36,433 nucleotides of DNA from positions 1 to 36,433 of the forward strand of contig CANBER010000009.1 in assembly GCA_947367795.1 (NCBI GenBank), in the 5' to 3' direction. Each line of letters starts with the position of its first letter. Position 1 is the first letter of the stretch. The notes beneath the pieces are model-generated. The model was not told where the DNA came from, ran no database searches, and was given only the letters and a program-made list of their open reading frames with translations. Origin of the DNA: an uncultured Candidatus Saccharibacteria bacterium. GTDB taxonomy: Bacteria; Patescibacteriota; Saccharimonadia; Saccharimonadales; Saccharimonadaceae. Below are positions 23,333-31,534 of this stretch, piece after piece. Both the position numbers and the translations under genes were made by a program.

Positions 23333-24019
23333 CTAAAACTTCGAAATCCCCTCTGTCAACATTGTTTTTATCAATTGTACCGCTTCAAGCTCCATTTTCT
23401 GTTCCTCTGCATCCATACTATACACCGCCTGCGGACCAGAATACATATACACATAATCACCAATTTGGATCTTCTCCGTTGAGTATTTATGCTCCTCATC
23501 ACTCACGTGATACCGTCTCACGCATCCCAAACCCGGCAAGTTCTTTTCTATATCTGCAAACTCTGGTGCATATTGAATACCTCTCTTTGCACCGCTCACG
23601 CAAACATAACCCCGTGCATTATACGTATACGATACACCACCGAGATCTTCCGGAATTTTAATCTTAATTCCCCATTCCCCAATATAAATGTAGCCTGTTT
23701 TCGCCACCGCAGCTTCAACCACTGGCTTTCCAACCTTACCTTCATTCTCTTCAGGCTCAGCCGTCTCAGACTCCCCCACCATCATACCCAAACTCTCCTC
23801 AAAGCTCGCGATGCGATCGTCTTTTATCTTCACTTCCTCCTTCAACTGCCGATTTTCGCTAGTTGCCTGACCTTTCATGACCATACCATAAATACCAAAT
23901 CCCACCCCCATCAACATTAAAACACCCAGCACAATGCTCGCTGTCATCCAAGCTTTCGCCTGCCGCGACATCTTCCCCTTTCGCATTAGCATCTCATTCT
24001 TCTGTTCTACTTCTTCCAT
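23333..24019 (-). CDS. Single-pass exported protein, family unknown
   Basis: 228 residues. A short basic cytoplasmic N-terminus (RKGKMSRQAKAWM), one membrane helix at about 24-48, a coiled-coil stretch (SENRQLKEEVKIKDDRIASF), an acidic linker, then an extracytoplasmic domain of about 120 residues (GYIYIGEWGIKIKIPEDLGG start) ending in a helix. Proteins of this layout recur in Saccharibacteria as hypothetical surface proteins; the function is unknown. AAGGA lies 8 nt before the ATG. Its promoter contains a G10 tract between -35 and -10 that also forms the 3' end of map, which could make expression phase variable. Confidence 0.75.
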   Translation of the reverse strand: MEEVEQKNEMLMRKGKMSRQAKAWMTASIVLGVLMLMGVGFGIYGMVMKGQATSENRQLKEEVKIKDDRIASFEESLGMMVGESETAEPEENEGKVGKPVVEAAVAKTGYIYIGEWGIKIKIPEDLGGVSYTYNARGYVCVSGAKRGIQYAPEFADIEKNLPGLGCVRRYHVSDEEHKYSTEKIQIGDYVYMYSGPQAVYSMDAEEQKMELEAVQLIKTMLTEGISKF

Positions 24020-24046
24020 TACCCATCCTTATTTAATTTTAACCCC

Positions 24047-24077
24047 AGTATATCACCCCCCCCCCAGCACTTGTCTA
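24047..24077 (-). promoter_or_regulatory. Promoter with G10 spacer tract
   Basis: Minus strand TAGACA (24072-24077), a 19-nt spacer containing ten consecutive G (24056-24065), TATACT (24047-24052). The spacer is 2 nt above the 17-nt optimum seen elsewhere in the window. It overlaps the last codons of map. Confidence 0.6.
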
Positions 24078-24856
24078 GCTTCCGTCAAGACATCGCACCC
24101 ATCTTCCGTCACCAAAATCGTGTGTTCACAGTGACAGCCAATGCTACCATCCTTCATCTTGACCGTCCAACCGCTCTCACGATCCACATAGTTCGCCGGC
24201 TTCCCCAGACACGACATCGGCTCAATACAAATCGTATCTCCCGCTTTGAGCGGCCATCCATGCCCTTTTGAACCATAATTCGGAATATCCGGCCGCGAAT
24301 GCATCTCCCTACCAATTCCATGCCCCACATAATTCTCAATTACACCGAGTTTGCCCTGTCGTAATACCTTCTCCACCGCATAACCAATATCCCCCGTTTT
24401 CGTCCCAGCCTTGACTACGTTAATCCCCGCCCACAGCGCTTTCTCCGTCGTTGCAATCATCTGTTTCACCGCTGGCGATCCTTTGCCTCCCACCAGCATC
24501 GTAAACGCTGAGTCAGTATAATATCCATCATACAGAATATCCAAATCAAAACTCACTTTATCCCCCCCTTCCAGTGGTTCATCCGTCGGCGCACCGTGCA
24601 CCAGCTCATCATTTACCGAAATACAAATCGCCCCCGGAAAATTCTCCTCCAAATAATCGTAAGCAACTTTCGCACCCCGTTTTTCGATCTCCGACCTCAC
24701 CCAAGCGTCAATTTCCTTCCCAGTCATTCCTGGCTGTACGTACGCTTTCAAATCTCGCATCAATCCCCCCAAAATCTTCCCCCCAGCTCGCATCGCGGTG
24801 ATCTTATGCTCTAATTCTACTGGGTCTTCTGTCTTATGTATAAATTTTTTATTCAT
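24053..24856 (-). CDS. map: Methionine aminopeptidase, type I
   Basis: Removes the N-terminal Met after deformylation, acting with Def and Fmt encoded further along. Metal-ligand segments: SFDLDILYDGYYTDSAFT (two Asp), GHGIGREMHSRPDIPNYG (His), TICIEPM (Glu) and CEHTILVTEDGCDVLT (Glu). 267 residues, as usual. The C-terminus is three Gly codons made of a G10 run directly before TGA, so slippage would add a short tail without harming the core. The start overlaps the adk stop by 8 nt, so the two are coupled. Confidence 0.95.
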   Translation of the reverse strand: MNKKFIHKTEDPVELEHKITAMRAGGKILGGLMRDLKAYVQPGMTGKEIDAWVRSEIEKRGAKVAYDYLEENFPGAICISVNDELVHGAPTDEPLEGGDKVSFDLDILYDGYYTDSAFTMLVGGKGSPAVKQMIATTEKALWAGINVVKAGTKTGDIGYAVEKVLRQGKLGVIENYVGHGIGREMHSRPDIPNYGSKGHGWPLKAGDTICIEPMSCLGKPANYVDRESGWTVKMKDGSIGCHCEHTILVTEDGCDVLTEARQVLGGG

Positions 24857-25391
24857 TTTCTACCTCTGTTATTGCCTGTCTTATCGCTGCTGCCACTTCC
24901 TCAACTGTCCCTACACCATCCACATCTACAATCCGAATCCCTTTCTTCTGCAAAATCTCACAAACTGTATAAATATTTTGTTCAACTATCCGAAATCGTT
25001 CTTCAATCGTCGCCCGGCTCGTATCGTCCGCCCTCCCCCGCGCCGCCAGCCTCTGAAAAAGCTCATCCTTCGGTACAATAATTCTCACCACCACCTGAAT
25101 CTTATCCGCAATCGCCTTCACCACCCACTCAGCCTGTTCCACGGTCCGTGGATACCCATCCAAAACAATCTCTTTTTTCTCAAACAGCGCCTCCTGAATC
25201 GCTTCTGACATCAAAGGAATCGTGATCGTATCCGGGACCAACTCCCCCTTTCTCTGGATCTCATGAATTTCCTCTGACGGAGTATCCCGCAACACTTGAC
25301 CTGCTGACAGCCACAATCCCCCCATATTTTCCGCCAAAATTTTCCCTTGCGTACTTTTTCCGCTCCCCGCCAAACCCATCAATATAATCAT
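24849..25391 (-). CDS. adk: Adenylate kinase
   Basis: Nucleoside-monophosphate kinase (ATP + AMP to 2 ADP). P-loop GLAGSGKST at residues 6-14 (the family more often has GPPGSGKGT), DGYPRT, and the lid-flanking RGRADDT. 180 residues implies the short-lid form with no zinc-binding insertion. A TATAAT box (25398-25403) ends 7 nt before the ATG, so the transcript is probably leaderless and continues into map. In many bacteria secY-adk-map are linked; here secY is absent, but the adk-map pair remains. Confidence 0.9.
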   Translation of the reverse strand: MIILMGLAGSGKSTQGKILAENMGGLWLSAGQVLRDTPSEEIHEIQRKGELVPDTITIPLMSEAIQEALFEKKEIVLDGYPRTVEQAEWVVKAIADKIQVVVRIIVPKDELFQRLAARGRADDTSRATIEERFRIVEQNIYTVCEILQKKGIRIVDVDGVGTVEEVAAAIRQAITEVENE

Positions 25392-25416
25392 GTTTATATT
25401 ATATCACTAAAGGGGG

Positions 25417-25445
25417 TTGTGCAATAGAGAAAAATTTGCTATAAT
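25417..25445 (+). promoter_or_regulatory. rpsU promoter
   Basis: TTGTGC (25417-25422), 17-nt spacer, TATAAT (25440-25445), 9 nt before the rpsU ATG. Divergent from the adk -10 (25398-25403). Confidence 0.7.
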
Positions 25446-25454
25446 GTCCCCAGT

Positions 25455-25673
25455 ATGGCAATCAAAGTAACAAGAAAAGATCAGAGCGAGGCCAACGAAA
25501 ACCTCATCCGTCGCTTCAACCGCAAGGTTTTACAGAGTGGCATCATGCCATTGAAGAAGTCTCAGATGCGTTTTTCTAAACCGATTTCCAAGCGCGAGCG
25601 CCGCAGTAAGGCAATCATCCGCGAAATCCGCCGCGCCGAAAAAGCCGAGCGTATGCGTCTCGGACTTAAATAA
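25455..25673 (+). CDS. rpsU: 30S ribosomal protein bS21
   Basis: Small basic subunit protein of 72 residues with the bS21 pattern: a central ENLIRRFNRKVLQSGI helix followed by MRFSKPISKRERRSKA and an Arg/Lys-rich C-terminal helix. It is monocistronic, between its own promoter and two strong terminators. No Shine-Dalgarno is seen, and the -10 lies 9 nt before ATG, so the mRNA is near-leaderless. Confidence 0.9.
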   Translation: MAIKVTRKDQSEANENLIRRFNRKVLQSGIMPLKKSQMRFSKPISKRERRSKAIIREIRRAEKAERMRLGLK

Positions 25674-25712
25674 ATATAGTACCAGTTTATCTGGTACTAT
25701 ATTTATTTTGCT
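25672..25712 (+). terminator. rpsU intrinsic terminator
   Basis: Perfect 14-bp stem 25672-25685 / 25691-25704 with a 5-nt loop, then TTATTTTG; its left arm overlaps the rpsU stop. Confidence 0.9.
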
Positions 25713-25744
25713 CTATTAGTTGGCTTTTGCGGCACAAGCCGAAT

Positions 25745-25777
25745 ATACCACCGCTTCACGCGGTGGTATTTCGTTTT
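25745..25777 (+). terminator. Second terminator between rpsU and recJ
   Basis: 10-bp stem 25745-25754 / 25760-25769 with a 5-nt loop, then TTCGTTTT on the plus strand, ending at the convergent recJ stop. Confidence 0.75.
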
Positions 25778-27428
25778 AACACACCGCCAGCTTCAAAATC
25801 CGCCCCTCCACACTTCTCAACCCTCGAAAATCATTTTCCGCCAACGTAATCCATACATTTACCGTCTCACCACCTTTGAGCCTCAAATCCTGTTCTGGGG
25901 CATAAAATCGCATCAATTTCAAACTCTTCCCTTGTTTATCCCACACCGTCAGCCTCAAATGTCGTTCTTCTTTACCCAATTTCGCCGCCTCTATTACTCT
26001 CACTTCTGGCAACAAAAACACCGGCTCCATATTGCCCGGCCCATACGGCTCCAATTTTTCTAACTCCTTCAATAATTCTAGCGACAGTTCTTCAAACTCC
26101 TCCACCGCCAAATCTTCCATCACATCAAAATATTTTTCTTGATCCTGCAAGTCTAAACCTTCATAGTACGCATTTATCGCCCCAGTAAACCTCTCGATCT
26201 GATCTTTCGCCACTTTCACCCCGCAAGCTTCTGCGTGCCCTCCCCCACCTATAATATATTTATCACATACGGTTAATGCCTCAGCCAAATTAAATCCCCC
26301 AAAACTCCTCCCTGAACCCTTAAACGCCTCATCCACTTCCGCAAGAGCAAACGCCGGACGGTGATATTCCTCAACCAGTCTCCCCGCCACAATCCCGAGC
26401 ACTCCTTCATGCCAATCTCCCGTCGCCACAATCACTTTATCTTCCCCGACCCCTCGTTCCCGAATTTCTTCCATCGCCGCCAGCTGTTGACTCTTGCGCT
26501 GCAAATTTAACTCCTCTAACACCTGCGCCAGCCTCGCTGCCACCGTTTTTTTCTCTGCCAGCAGCAGCTCCAACGCCCGTTCTGCCGTCTCCATCCGCCC
26601 TGCCGCATTCAGCCTTGGCCCCAACTGGAATCCAATCGCTTCGCCATTCATCTTTTTCACCCCCGCCGTATGCATCAATTCTCTCAACCCCTGTCGCCTC
26701 GTCTTTCCCAACACCAACATACCATAATAACACAGCCTCCGATTCTCTCCAACCAGCCGCATGCTATCACACACCGTCCCAATCAATACCAGATCCAGCA
26801 GCCACTTTTCCTGCCCTTCCGGGATCATCCCCGCCTTCACCATCCCTTGCGCCAACTTAAACGCCACTCCTACCCCCGCTAATTCTCTCAACTCTTCCTG
26901 CACCTCCACGTCTTTACGTTTCGGATTTACAATTGCCGCGGCCGCCGGTTTCGCCATATCATGGCTGGGCGCAGCACTCGCCGAATCTGACGCTCCCCAC
27001 CCACATTCGTGATGGTCTGTTACGATCGTCTCCACCCCTATTTCCAGCAATTTATCAATAATCTCCTGGTTCCTGCTTCCGCAGTCCACCGTTACCACCA
27101 GCTTCACACCTAATTCCCGAGCTCGCACCACCACCTTTTCACTCATCCCGTATCCGTCCAAAAATCGATTTGGCAACATAATCTCCACCACTTCAATCCC
27201 CGCAAGTTTCAGCGCCTCCCGCATCACCACACTCGATGTCACCCCATCCACATCATAATCCCCATAAATCAGCACCTTCTCATGTCCGTCGCGCGCCCGT
27301 TTCAACCGTTCGATCGCCACCCCCATATCCGGCATCAAATCCGGATCAATACACTCCTCATATTTCGGATGCAAAAACTGGGCGTCGATACTTCTCACCC
27401 TCAGTAGCTGTTCAAAAATTTTACTCAC
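25776..27428 (-). CDS. recJ: Single-stranded-DNA exonuclease RecJ
   Basis: 5'-3' ssDNA exonuclease of recombination and mismatch repair. DHH-family motifs: LIYGDYDVDGVTSS (I), VTVDCGS (II), IVTDHHECG (III), then the DHHA1 motif GGGGHAEACG and an OB-like C-terminal domain. 550 residues, normal. Between TDHHECG and AIVNPKR there is an Ala/Ser-rich stretch (SDSASAAPSHDMAKPAAA) longer than I would expect. The start is GTG at 27428, overlapping the upstream winged-helix gene stop by 4 nt. Confidence 0.93.
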   Translation of the reverse strand: MSKIFEQLLRVRSIDAQFLHPKYEECIDPDLMPDMGVAIERLKRARDGHEKVLIYGDYDVDGVTSSVVMREALKLAGIEVVEIMLPNRFLDGYGMSEKVVVRARELGVKLVVTVDCGSRNQEIIDKLLEIGVETIVTDHHECGWGASDSASAAPSHDMAKPAAAAIVNPKRKDVEVQEELRELAGVGVAFKLAQGMVKAGMIPEGQEKWLLDLVLIGTVCDSMRLVGENRRLCYYGMLVLGKTRRQGLRELMHTAGVKKMNGEAIGFQLGPRLNAAGRMETAERALELLLAEKKTVAARLAQVLEELNLQRKSQQLAAMEEIRERGVGEDKVIVATGDWHEGVLGIVAGRLVEEYHRPAFALAEVDEAFKGSGRSFGGFNLAEALTVCDKYIIGGGGHAEACGVKVAKDQIERFTGAINAYYEGLDLQDQEKYFDVMEDLAVEEFEELSLELLKELEKLEPYGPGNMEPVFLLPEVRVIEAAKLGKEERHLRLTVWDKQGKSLKLMRFYAPEQDLRLKGGETVNVWITLAENDFRGLRSVEGRILKLAVC

Positions 27429-27724
27429 CGGAGCGTCTTATCTGCACGATTAGTTTTTGACATCTGTTGCGATTTGATCACCATACTCTGCAACTCCTTC
27501 AACAAAGGAAACTGCTTATTCATCTGATAAATCTTCGTGTTCCCCTTCTGTGCCACCAACAAAAACCCACCGCGTTCCAATCGCTGGAGCTCGCGCTGAA
27601 TATTTCCTGGGTCCTCCTTGATTAACTTTGACAACGCGCGCACGTGCGTCTTAAAATCTGGATATTTCGCAAAAACCACCACAATCTTCCGCCTCACCCG
27701 CGATGTAATGAAAATATCTAGCAT
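27425..27724 (-). CDS. Small winged-helix DNA-binding protein
   Basis: 99 residues, resembling ArsR/MarR-like winged helices: VRRKIVVVFAKYPDFKTHVR (helix 1-2), LIKEDPGNIQRELQRLERGG (recognition helix) and FLLVAQKGNTKIYQMNKQFP (wing). No metal-binding Cys set is visible. A TATACT box (27746-27751) and AGAGGT precede it. It overlaps recJ by 4 nt, so it is co-translated; it might autoregulate the operon, but that is inference. Confidence 0.75.
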   Translation of the reverse strand: MLDIFITSRVRRKIVVVFAKYPDFKTHVRALSKLIKEDPGNIQRELQRLERGGFLLVAQKGNTKIYQMNKQFPLLKELQSMVIKSQQMSKTNRADKTLR

Positions 27725-27745
27725 TCTACCTCTCTCCTTCTCCTC

Positions 27746-27754
27746 AGTATATCA
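27746..27754 (-). promoter_or_regulatory. Promoter -10 of the winged-helix/recJ operon
   Basis: Minus strand TTGATATACTG, TATACT at 27746-27751, 22 nt before the ATG. Confidence 0.5.
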
Positions 27755-27849
27755 AAACGTTGTAGTTTTTACAAGCAGCTGCCCGACCCCCCAAAAAAAT
27801 AGACAACGAACCCAGCCCGTCGCGAACCGTCTAGTCGCCCCCTCCAAAC

Positions 27850-28938
27850 CTACTCTATTTCGCTAAATTCTCGCGTTTTCAAGCGTCCTACATAAATTCG
27901 GCCCAACCACCCTACTGGCAGTGCAAACGTGCCCAAAAGCTCCTCTACGTGCCCCCTAAAGCCCTGTTTGAAGCGATAAACTCCATTCCCCTCCACCGGT
28001 CGCGTCCCATAGAAATTATACACTTTGCAGCCACTTTTAATCGCCTCCTGCATCATTTTCCATTGAATCAGATGCGCCCCACCATATCTCTGCAATGCCC
28101 TCACCGAGCCGCTATAAAGATAAATCATTTCCCTTCCGTCACTCAAAAACATCGACGCCGCCAGTGGCACATACTCCAACCCTTTTTCCACCTCTATTCC
28201 ATCCGCTTTCAACTTCTCCGCCGGTATTTCCGCTACCACAAACTGCACTTTCTCCCCGAAAAACTTCTTCATCGAACGGTAATATTCCACCTCCGGCTCA
28301 TGAAACCCATGCCGCTCCCCCGATTCTGCCGTAATTTTCTTCAAAATTGTCAACTCATCCAAGCCCAATTCTCGTACTCTAACACCATCTCGCTCTGCCC
28401 GACGAATCTCCCATTTATGCCCATTCCGAAAATCTTTAAACAACTCCTCTGGCGTTTTTCCTTCAATTTCTAAATAATATTCCCATTTTGGCTGTTCATA
28501 CTCCCCCAAGTATTTATACCCCAACTCTACAAGTTTTGCTTTCACATCTAAATAGTTTTTTCCAGAAATCACTTGGTTTTTCCCATCTCGCGGCTGACTT
28601 GTGACATTTGGTGCTATTTCTATTACAATTCCACCTTTTTCTCTACAAAATGTTAATGTTTTTTTTGTCAAAAATTCCAGAACCTCGCCCCAATTCTTCC
28701 CATCATAATCCATCAACCACCCCCCTGGCACTCGAAAAAGCTTCTTTCCCAACCGCCAATTCCTCCCCGAAATCAAACCTTTCGCTACAATCTCACCCCT
28801 ATCATCTTTCACCCCCACTAAATACGTTTCTCGACCCATCGCCTTATATCGCCGATACATCTCCACACTCTGCAAGAAATTCTCCCCCATCAAATGCCGT
28901 TTCTCAAATTCCGCCTCTGTCAACTCCACAAACTTCAT
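27850..28938 (-). CDS. FemX/FemAB-like peptidoglycan bridge aminoacyltransferase
   Basis: Uses aminoacyl-tRNA to add residues to the lipid II stem peptide, at the inner face of the membrane. FemAB-type features: N-terminal GNAT half with FLQSVEMYRRYKAMG, FRVPGGWLMDYD and VIEIAPNV; second half with ELFKDFRNGHKWEIRRAERD (close to the family K.R..I..A...GV motif), MFLSDGREMIYLYSGSVRAL, and KVYNFYGT preceding the GVYRFKQGF motif. About 362 residues, normal. The start is MKFVELTE at 28938; TATAAT (28945-28950) lies 6 nt before it. The exact amino acid transferred is unknown. Confidence 0.85.
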   Translation of the reverse strand: MKFVELTEAEFEKRHLMGENFLQSVEMYRRYKAMGRETYLVGVKDDRGEIVAKGLISGRNWRLGKKLFRVPGGWLMDYDGKNWGEVLEFLTKKTLTFCREKGGIVIEIAPNVTSQPRDGKNQVISGKNYLDVKAKLVELGYKYLGEYEQPKWEYYLEIEGKTPEELFKDFRNGHKWEIRRAERDGVRVRELGLDELTILKKITAESGERHGFHEPEVEYYRSMKKFFGEKVQFVVAEIPAEKLKADGIEVEKGLEYVPLAASMFLSDGREMIYLYSGSVRALQRYGGAHLIQWKMMQEAIKSGCKVYNFYGTRPVEGNGVYRFKQGFRGHVEELLGTFALPVGWLGRIYVGRLKTREFSEIE

Positions 28939-28944
28939 ACCTCT

Positions 28945-28966
28945 ATTATACACCATATGTTATAAT
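28945..28966. promoter_or_regulatory. Face-to-face divergent -10 boxes (FemX-like and priA)
   Basis: Minus-strand TATAAT at 28945-28950 (FemX-like, ATG at 28938) and plus-strand TATAAT at 28961-28966 (priA, ATG at 28973) are only 10 nt apart, so each -35 region falls within the other gene and the two promoters cannot be occupied together. Confidence 0.65.
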
Positions 28967-28972
28967 GTCCCT

Positions 28973-30922
28973 ATGTTTTTCGAGGTAATACCTACTGAAG
29001 TCTACCGTACTGGCGGCGGTGCGCTCACCTATTCTTCTGAGCTTAAGCTCCGACCCGGCCATCTCGTCCTTGTTCCTCTCGGTCGCCGCAATATCACCGG
29101 AATAGTCCTCAAAGCCGTCCCCAAAGTCGATTTCCCCACCAAACCCATCGCTCGCCTCCTTCACCCCTGCCCCATTCCCCGTCACCTCTTAAAATCCATC
29201 CTCTGGCTCTCTGATTATTACCTCTCACCTCTACCAGCCACCGCCAATCTCGCCATCCCCAGCGGCTTGACCGCCCGTGGCGCGCTCCAGAACGTCTCAG
29301 AGCCCACTCCACCTCAAACTCGCAAACTCCCCCTCATCCCCCTTAATTCTGCCCAAAAAACCGCTCTCAAGAGCCTCCAGGAGGCTCAGAGTGGCACGCG
29401 TTTGCTCAGAGGCGTCACTGGTAGCGGTAAGACCAATATCTACCTTAGTTTGGCCTCTCAGACCCTCACAGAGGGCAAATCCACGATTCTCCTCGTCCCC
29501 GAAATCGCTCTCACCAGCCAATTAGTCCAAATTTTCACCCAAACCTTCGGCGATTGCATCACTCTAATTCATTCCAATCAGACCCTCGTCGAACGCCGTC
29601 GCGCCTGGCTCCGCCTCCTCGAATCTCGCACTCCTGGGATCATCATTGGTCCTCGTTCCGCCCTCTTTTCGCCCTTGTCGAACCTCGGCCTCATTATCAT
29701 CGACGAATCTCACGAAAGCGCCTATTATCAAGAAAATTCTCCCCGTTATTCCGCCCTCCGTCTCGCCAGTTTCATCGCTCATACCCTCAAAATCCCTTGT
29801 ATCCAGGGCACTGCCACTCCCAATATCATCGATTATCATCTCGCCAAAACCCACCATTCTCTCGTCGAACTCTCCCAAAAAGCCAAAACCACCGCCATCA
29901 CCCCAGATTTCACTATCGTCGATCTCAAAGATCGCAGCAGTTTTGTCAAAAACCGCTACTTTTCCGACCCATTATTGACAAGTATCACAAAAAATCTTCA
30001 AGATCACCATCAAACTCTCATTTTTCATAATCGTCGTGGTTCTTCCCCTCTTACTATCTGTGAAGAATGCGGTTGGCAAGCACTCTGTCCTGAATGCTAT
30101 CTCCCTATGATCCTCCATGCCGATGGCTATCTCCTCAGCTGCCACGTGTGTGGTCATGAAGCCAAAGTCCCCACCACCTGCCCTCAGTGTCAGCACGCCG
30201 GCATCATTCATAAGGGTTTCGGCACCAAGCTCCTCGAAACCGAGCTCTCTCGTCTCTTCCCTGAAGCCAAAATCGCTCGCTTTGACGGAGATAATACCAA
30301 AAAAACCGCTCTCTCCGGACTATACGAAGATGTCAAATCTGGCAAAATCGACCTCCTCATCGGCACCCAAACTCTTGCGCGCGGGCTGGATTTACCCCAT
30401 CTAGCTACCGTCGGCATTGTCCAAGCCGATTCTGGGCTATCGCTACCCGATTTCGCAGCCGAAGAGCGGGCCTATGACCTGCTCACGCAGGTCATAGGCC
30501 GAGTTGGGCGCGGTCACCTTGACCGCGCCCAGGTCATCGTCCAGACCTATCAGCCCGACCATCCCGCCATCCGCACCGCTCTCTCCGCCGACTATACTGC
30601 CTTCGCCAGCTACCTCCTCCGCAAACGCCGCGGCCAACAACTCCCACCTTTCACCTACCTTGCTCGCCTCGCTATCACTTATAAGACCGAAAAAACCACT
30701 CTCTCCAAAATCCGCGCCGCCTACCAAACCCTCACCAAATTCGCGTCTACTTCCACCTCGCCCCTCATCATTTCCCCTCCAATGCCCGCCTTCCACGAAC
30801 GCACCAACCGCGGTTTTACCTGGGAAATCATTCTCAAATCCTCCTCCCGCGACCTCCTGCGCCAAGCACTCACTCCTTTCACCCAATTTCATATCGAGCT
30901 TGACCCGCCTTCACTCCTCTAA
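28973..30922 (+). CDS. priA: Primosomal replication restart helicase PriA
   Basis: 3'-5' superfamily-2 helicase that reloads the replisome at stalled forks. N-terminal fork-binding domain, Walker A GVTGSGKT (147-154), Walker B DESH (244-247), and eight zinc-binding Cys in four CxxC pairs (363/366, 372/375, 390/393, 403/406). Motif VI reads QVIGRVGRG where QVAGRAGRG is usual. 649 residues; PriA is often over 700, so the form is compact. The DNA of motif VI forms two perfect hairpins (30469-30530), and another lies at 29371-29387. A TATAAT ends 6 nt before the ATG. def and fmt follow on the same strand. Confidence 0.95.
   Translation: MFFEVIPTEVYRTGGGALTYSSELKLRPGHLVLVPLGRRNITGIVLKAVPKVDFPTKPIARLLHPCPIPRHLLKSILWLSDYYLSPLPATANLAIPSGLTARGALQNVSEPTPPQTRKLPLIPLNSAQKTALKSLQEAQSGTRLLRGVTGSGKTNIYLSLASQTLTEGKSTILLVPEIALTSQLVQIFTQTFGDCITLIHSNQTLVERRRAWLRLLESRTPGIIIGPRSALFSPLSNLGLIIIDESHESAYYQENSPRYSALRLASFIAHTLKIPCIQGTATPNIIDYHLAKTHHSLVELSQKAKTTAITPDFTIVDLKDRSSFVKNRYFSDPLLTSITKNLQDHHQTLIFHNRRGSSPLTICEECGWQALCPECYLPMILHADGYLLSCHVCGHEAKVPTTCPQCQHAGIIHKGFGTKLLETELSRLFPEAKIARFDGDNTKKTALSGLYEDVKSGKIDLLIGTQTLARGLDLPHLATVGIVQADSGLSLPDFAAEERAYDLLTQVIGRVGRGHLDRAQVIVQTYQPDHPAIRTALSADYTAFASYLLRKRRGQQLPPFTYLARLAITYKTEKTTLSKIRAAYQTLTKFASTSTSPLIISPPMPAFHERTNRGFTWEIILKSSSRDLLRQALTPFTQFHIELDPPSLL
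29371..29387. repeat. Perfect palindrome in priA
   Basis: GAGCCTCC / GGAGGCTC separated by one A, within codons for KSLQEAQ. Confidence 0.7.
30469..30530. repeat. Two perfect hairpins in the priA motif VI coding sequence
   Basis: Stem 1: 30469-30482 with 30487-30500, 14 bp perfect, TCAC loop. Stem 2: 30506-30516 with 30520-30530, 11 bp perfect, 3-nt loop. They encode RAYDLLTQVIGRVGRGHLDR. Confidence 0.9.
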
Positions 30923-30937
30923 TTCCTCATAGTATGC

Positions 30938-30943
30938 TATAAT
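30938..30943 (+). promoter_or_regulatory. def -10 box
   Basis: TATGCTATAATG, TATAAT at 30938-30943, 11 nt before the def ATG and 15 nt after the priA stop. Confidence 0.55.
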
Positions 30944-30954
30944 GTCCTTAAGTT

Positions 30955-31530
30955 ATGCGCGAAATTATTACTACCCCCGACCCTCGTCTCCGCGAGCGTT
31001 CGACTAAAGTCAGCCAAATCACCGACGAGATCCACGAGATCATTGCCGACATGGTCCGGCTTTCTCTGGAATGGGAAAAAGCTCACCCCTTTGAACTATC
31101 GGCCGCCATGGCCGCCCCCCAAATGGGTGTCAATAAGCGCATCATTATCGTACGTGACGATTTTGATGACAAAAAGCACAATTCCTTTACCGCCCTCATC
31201 AATCCCGAAATCATCCGCACCGAAGGTCGCCCCGTCACCGAGCACGAAGGCTGCCTCTCTGTCCCCGAAATCTATGGTCTCGTCACCCGTCCCCGCAAAG
31301 TCAAAGTCAAAGCCCAGCTCGAGGATGGTCGTGAAATCCGCATCAAAGCCGACGATTATCTCGCTCGCACCCTCATGCACGAAATCGACCACTTAAACGG
31401 CATTCTCTTCATCGACCACATCAAGGACGACCCTACCGCTTTCTACCGTATGGACGAAAACGGCAATCTCCAACCCGTCGATTACACTTCCGAAATCCAA
31501 AACAACCCCAATCTTTTCCCCGAGGAATAG
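30955..31530 (+). CDS. def: Peptide deformylase
   Basis: Removes the formyl group from nascent N-terminal Met, a metalloenzyme. Motif I appears as SAAMAAPQMG (consensus GxGLAAxQ, first Gly changed), motif II EGCLS (metal Cys), motif III HEIDH (two His and catalytic Glu). 191 residues. It has its own -10 box and is followed 4 nt later by fmt, which makes the formyl group that Def removes; map completes the pathway elsewhere in the window. Confidence 0.95.
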   Translation: MREIITTPDPRLRERSTKVSQITDEIHEIIADMVRLSLEWEKAHPFELSAAMAAPQMGVNKRIIIVRDDFDDKKHNSFTALINPEIIRTEGRPVTEHEGCLSVPEIYGLVTRPRKVKVKAQLEDGREIRIKADDYLARTLMHEIDHLNGILFIDHIKDDPTAFYRMDENGNLQPVDYTSEIQNNPNLFPEE

Positions 31531-31534
31531 CCTG

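Noticed and set aside
24053-24065. G10 tract as a frameshift breaking map
   Set aside because: The map core is complete, and the tract lies in the last three codons, so slippage would only change the tail.
26930-27010. Third palindromic insertion, in recJ
   Set aside because: The Ala/Ser-rich stretch is probably an insertion, but I found only a 5-bp stem there, too little to call it a palindromic element.
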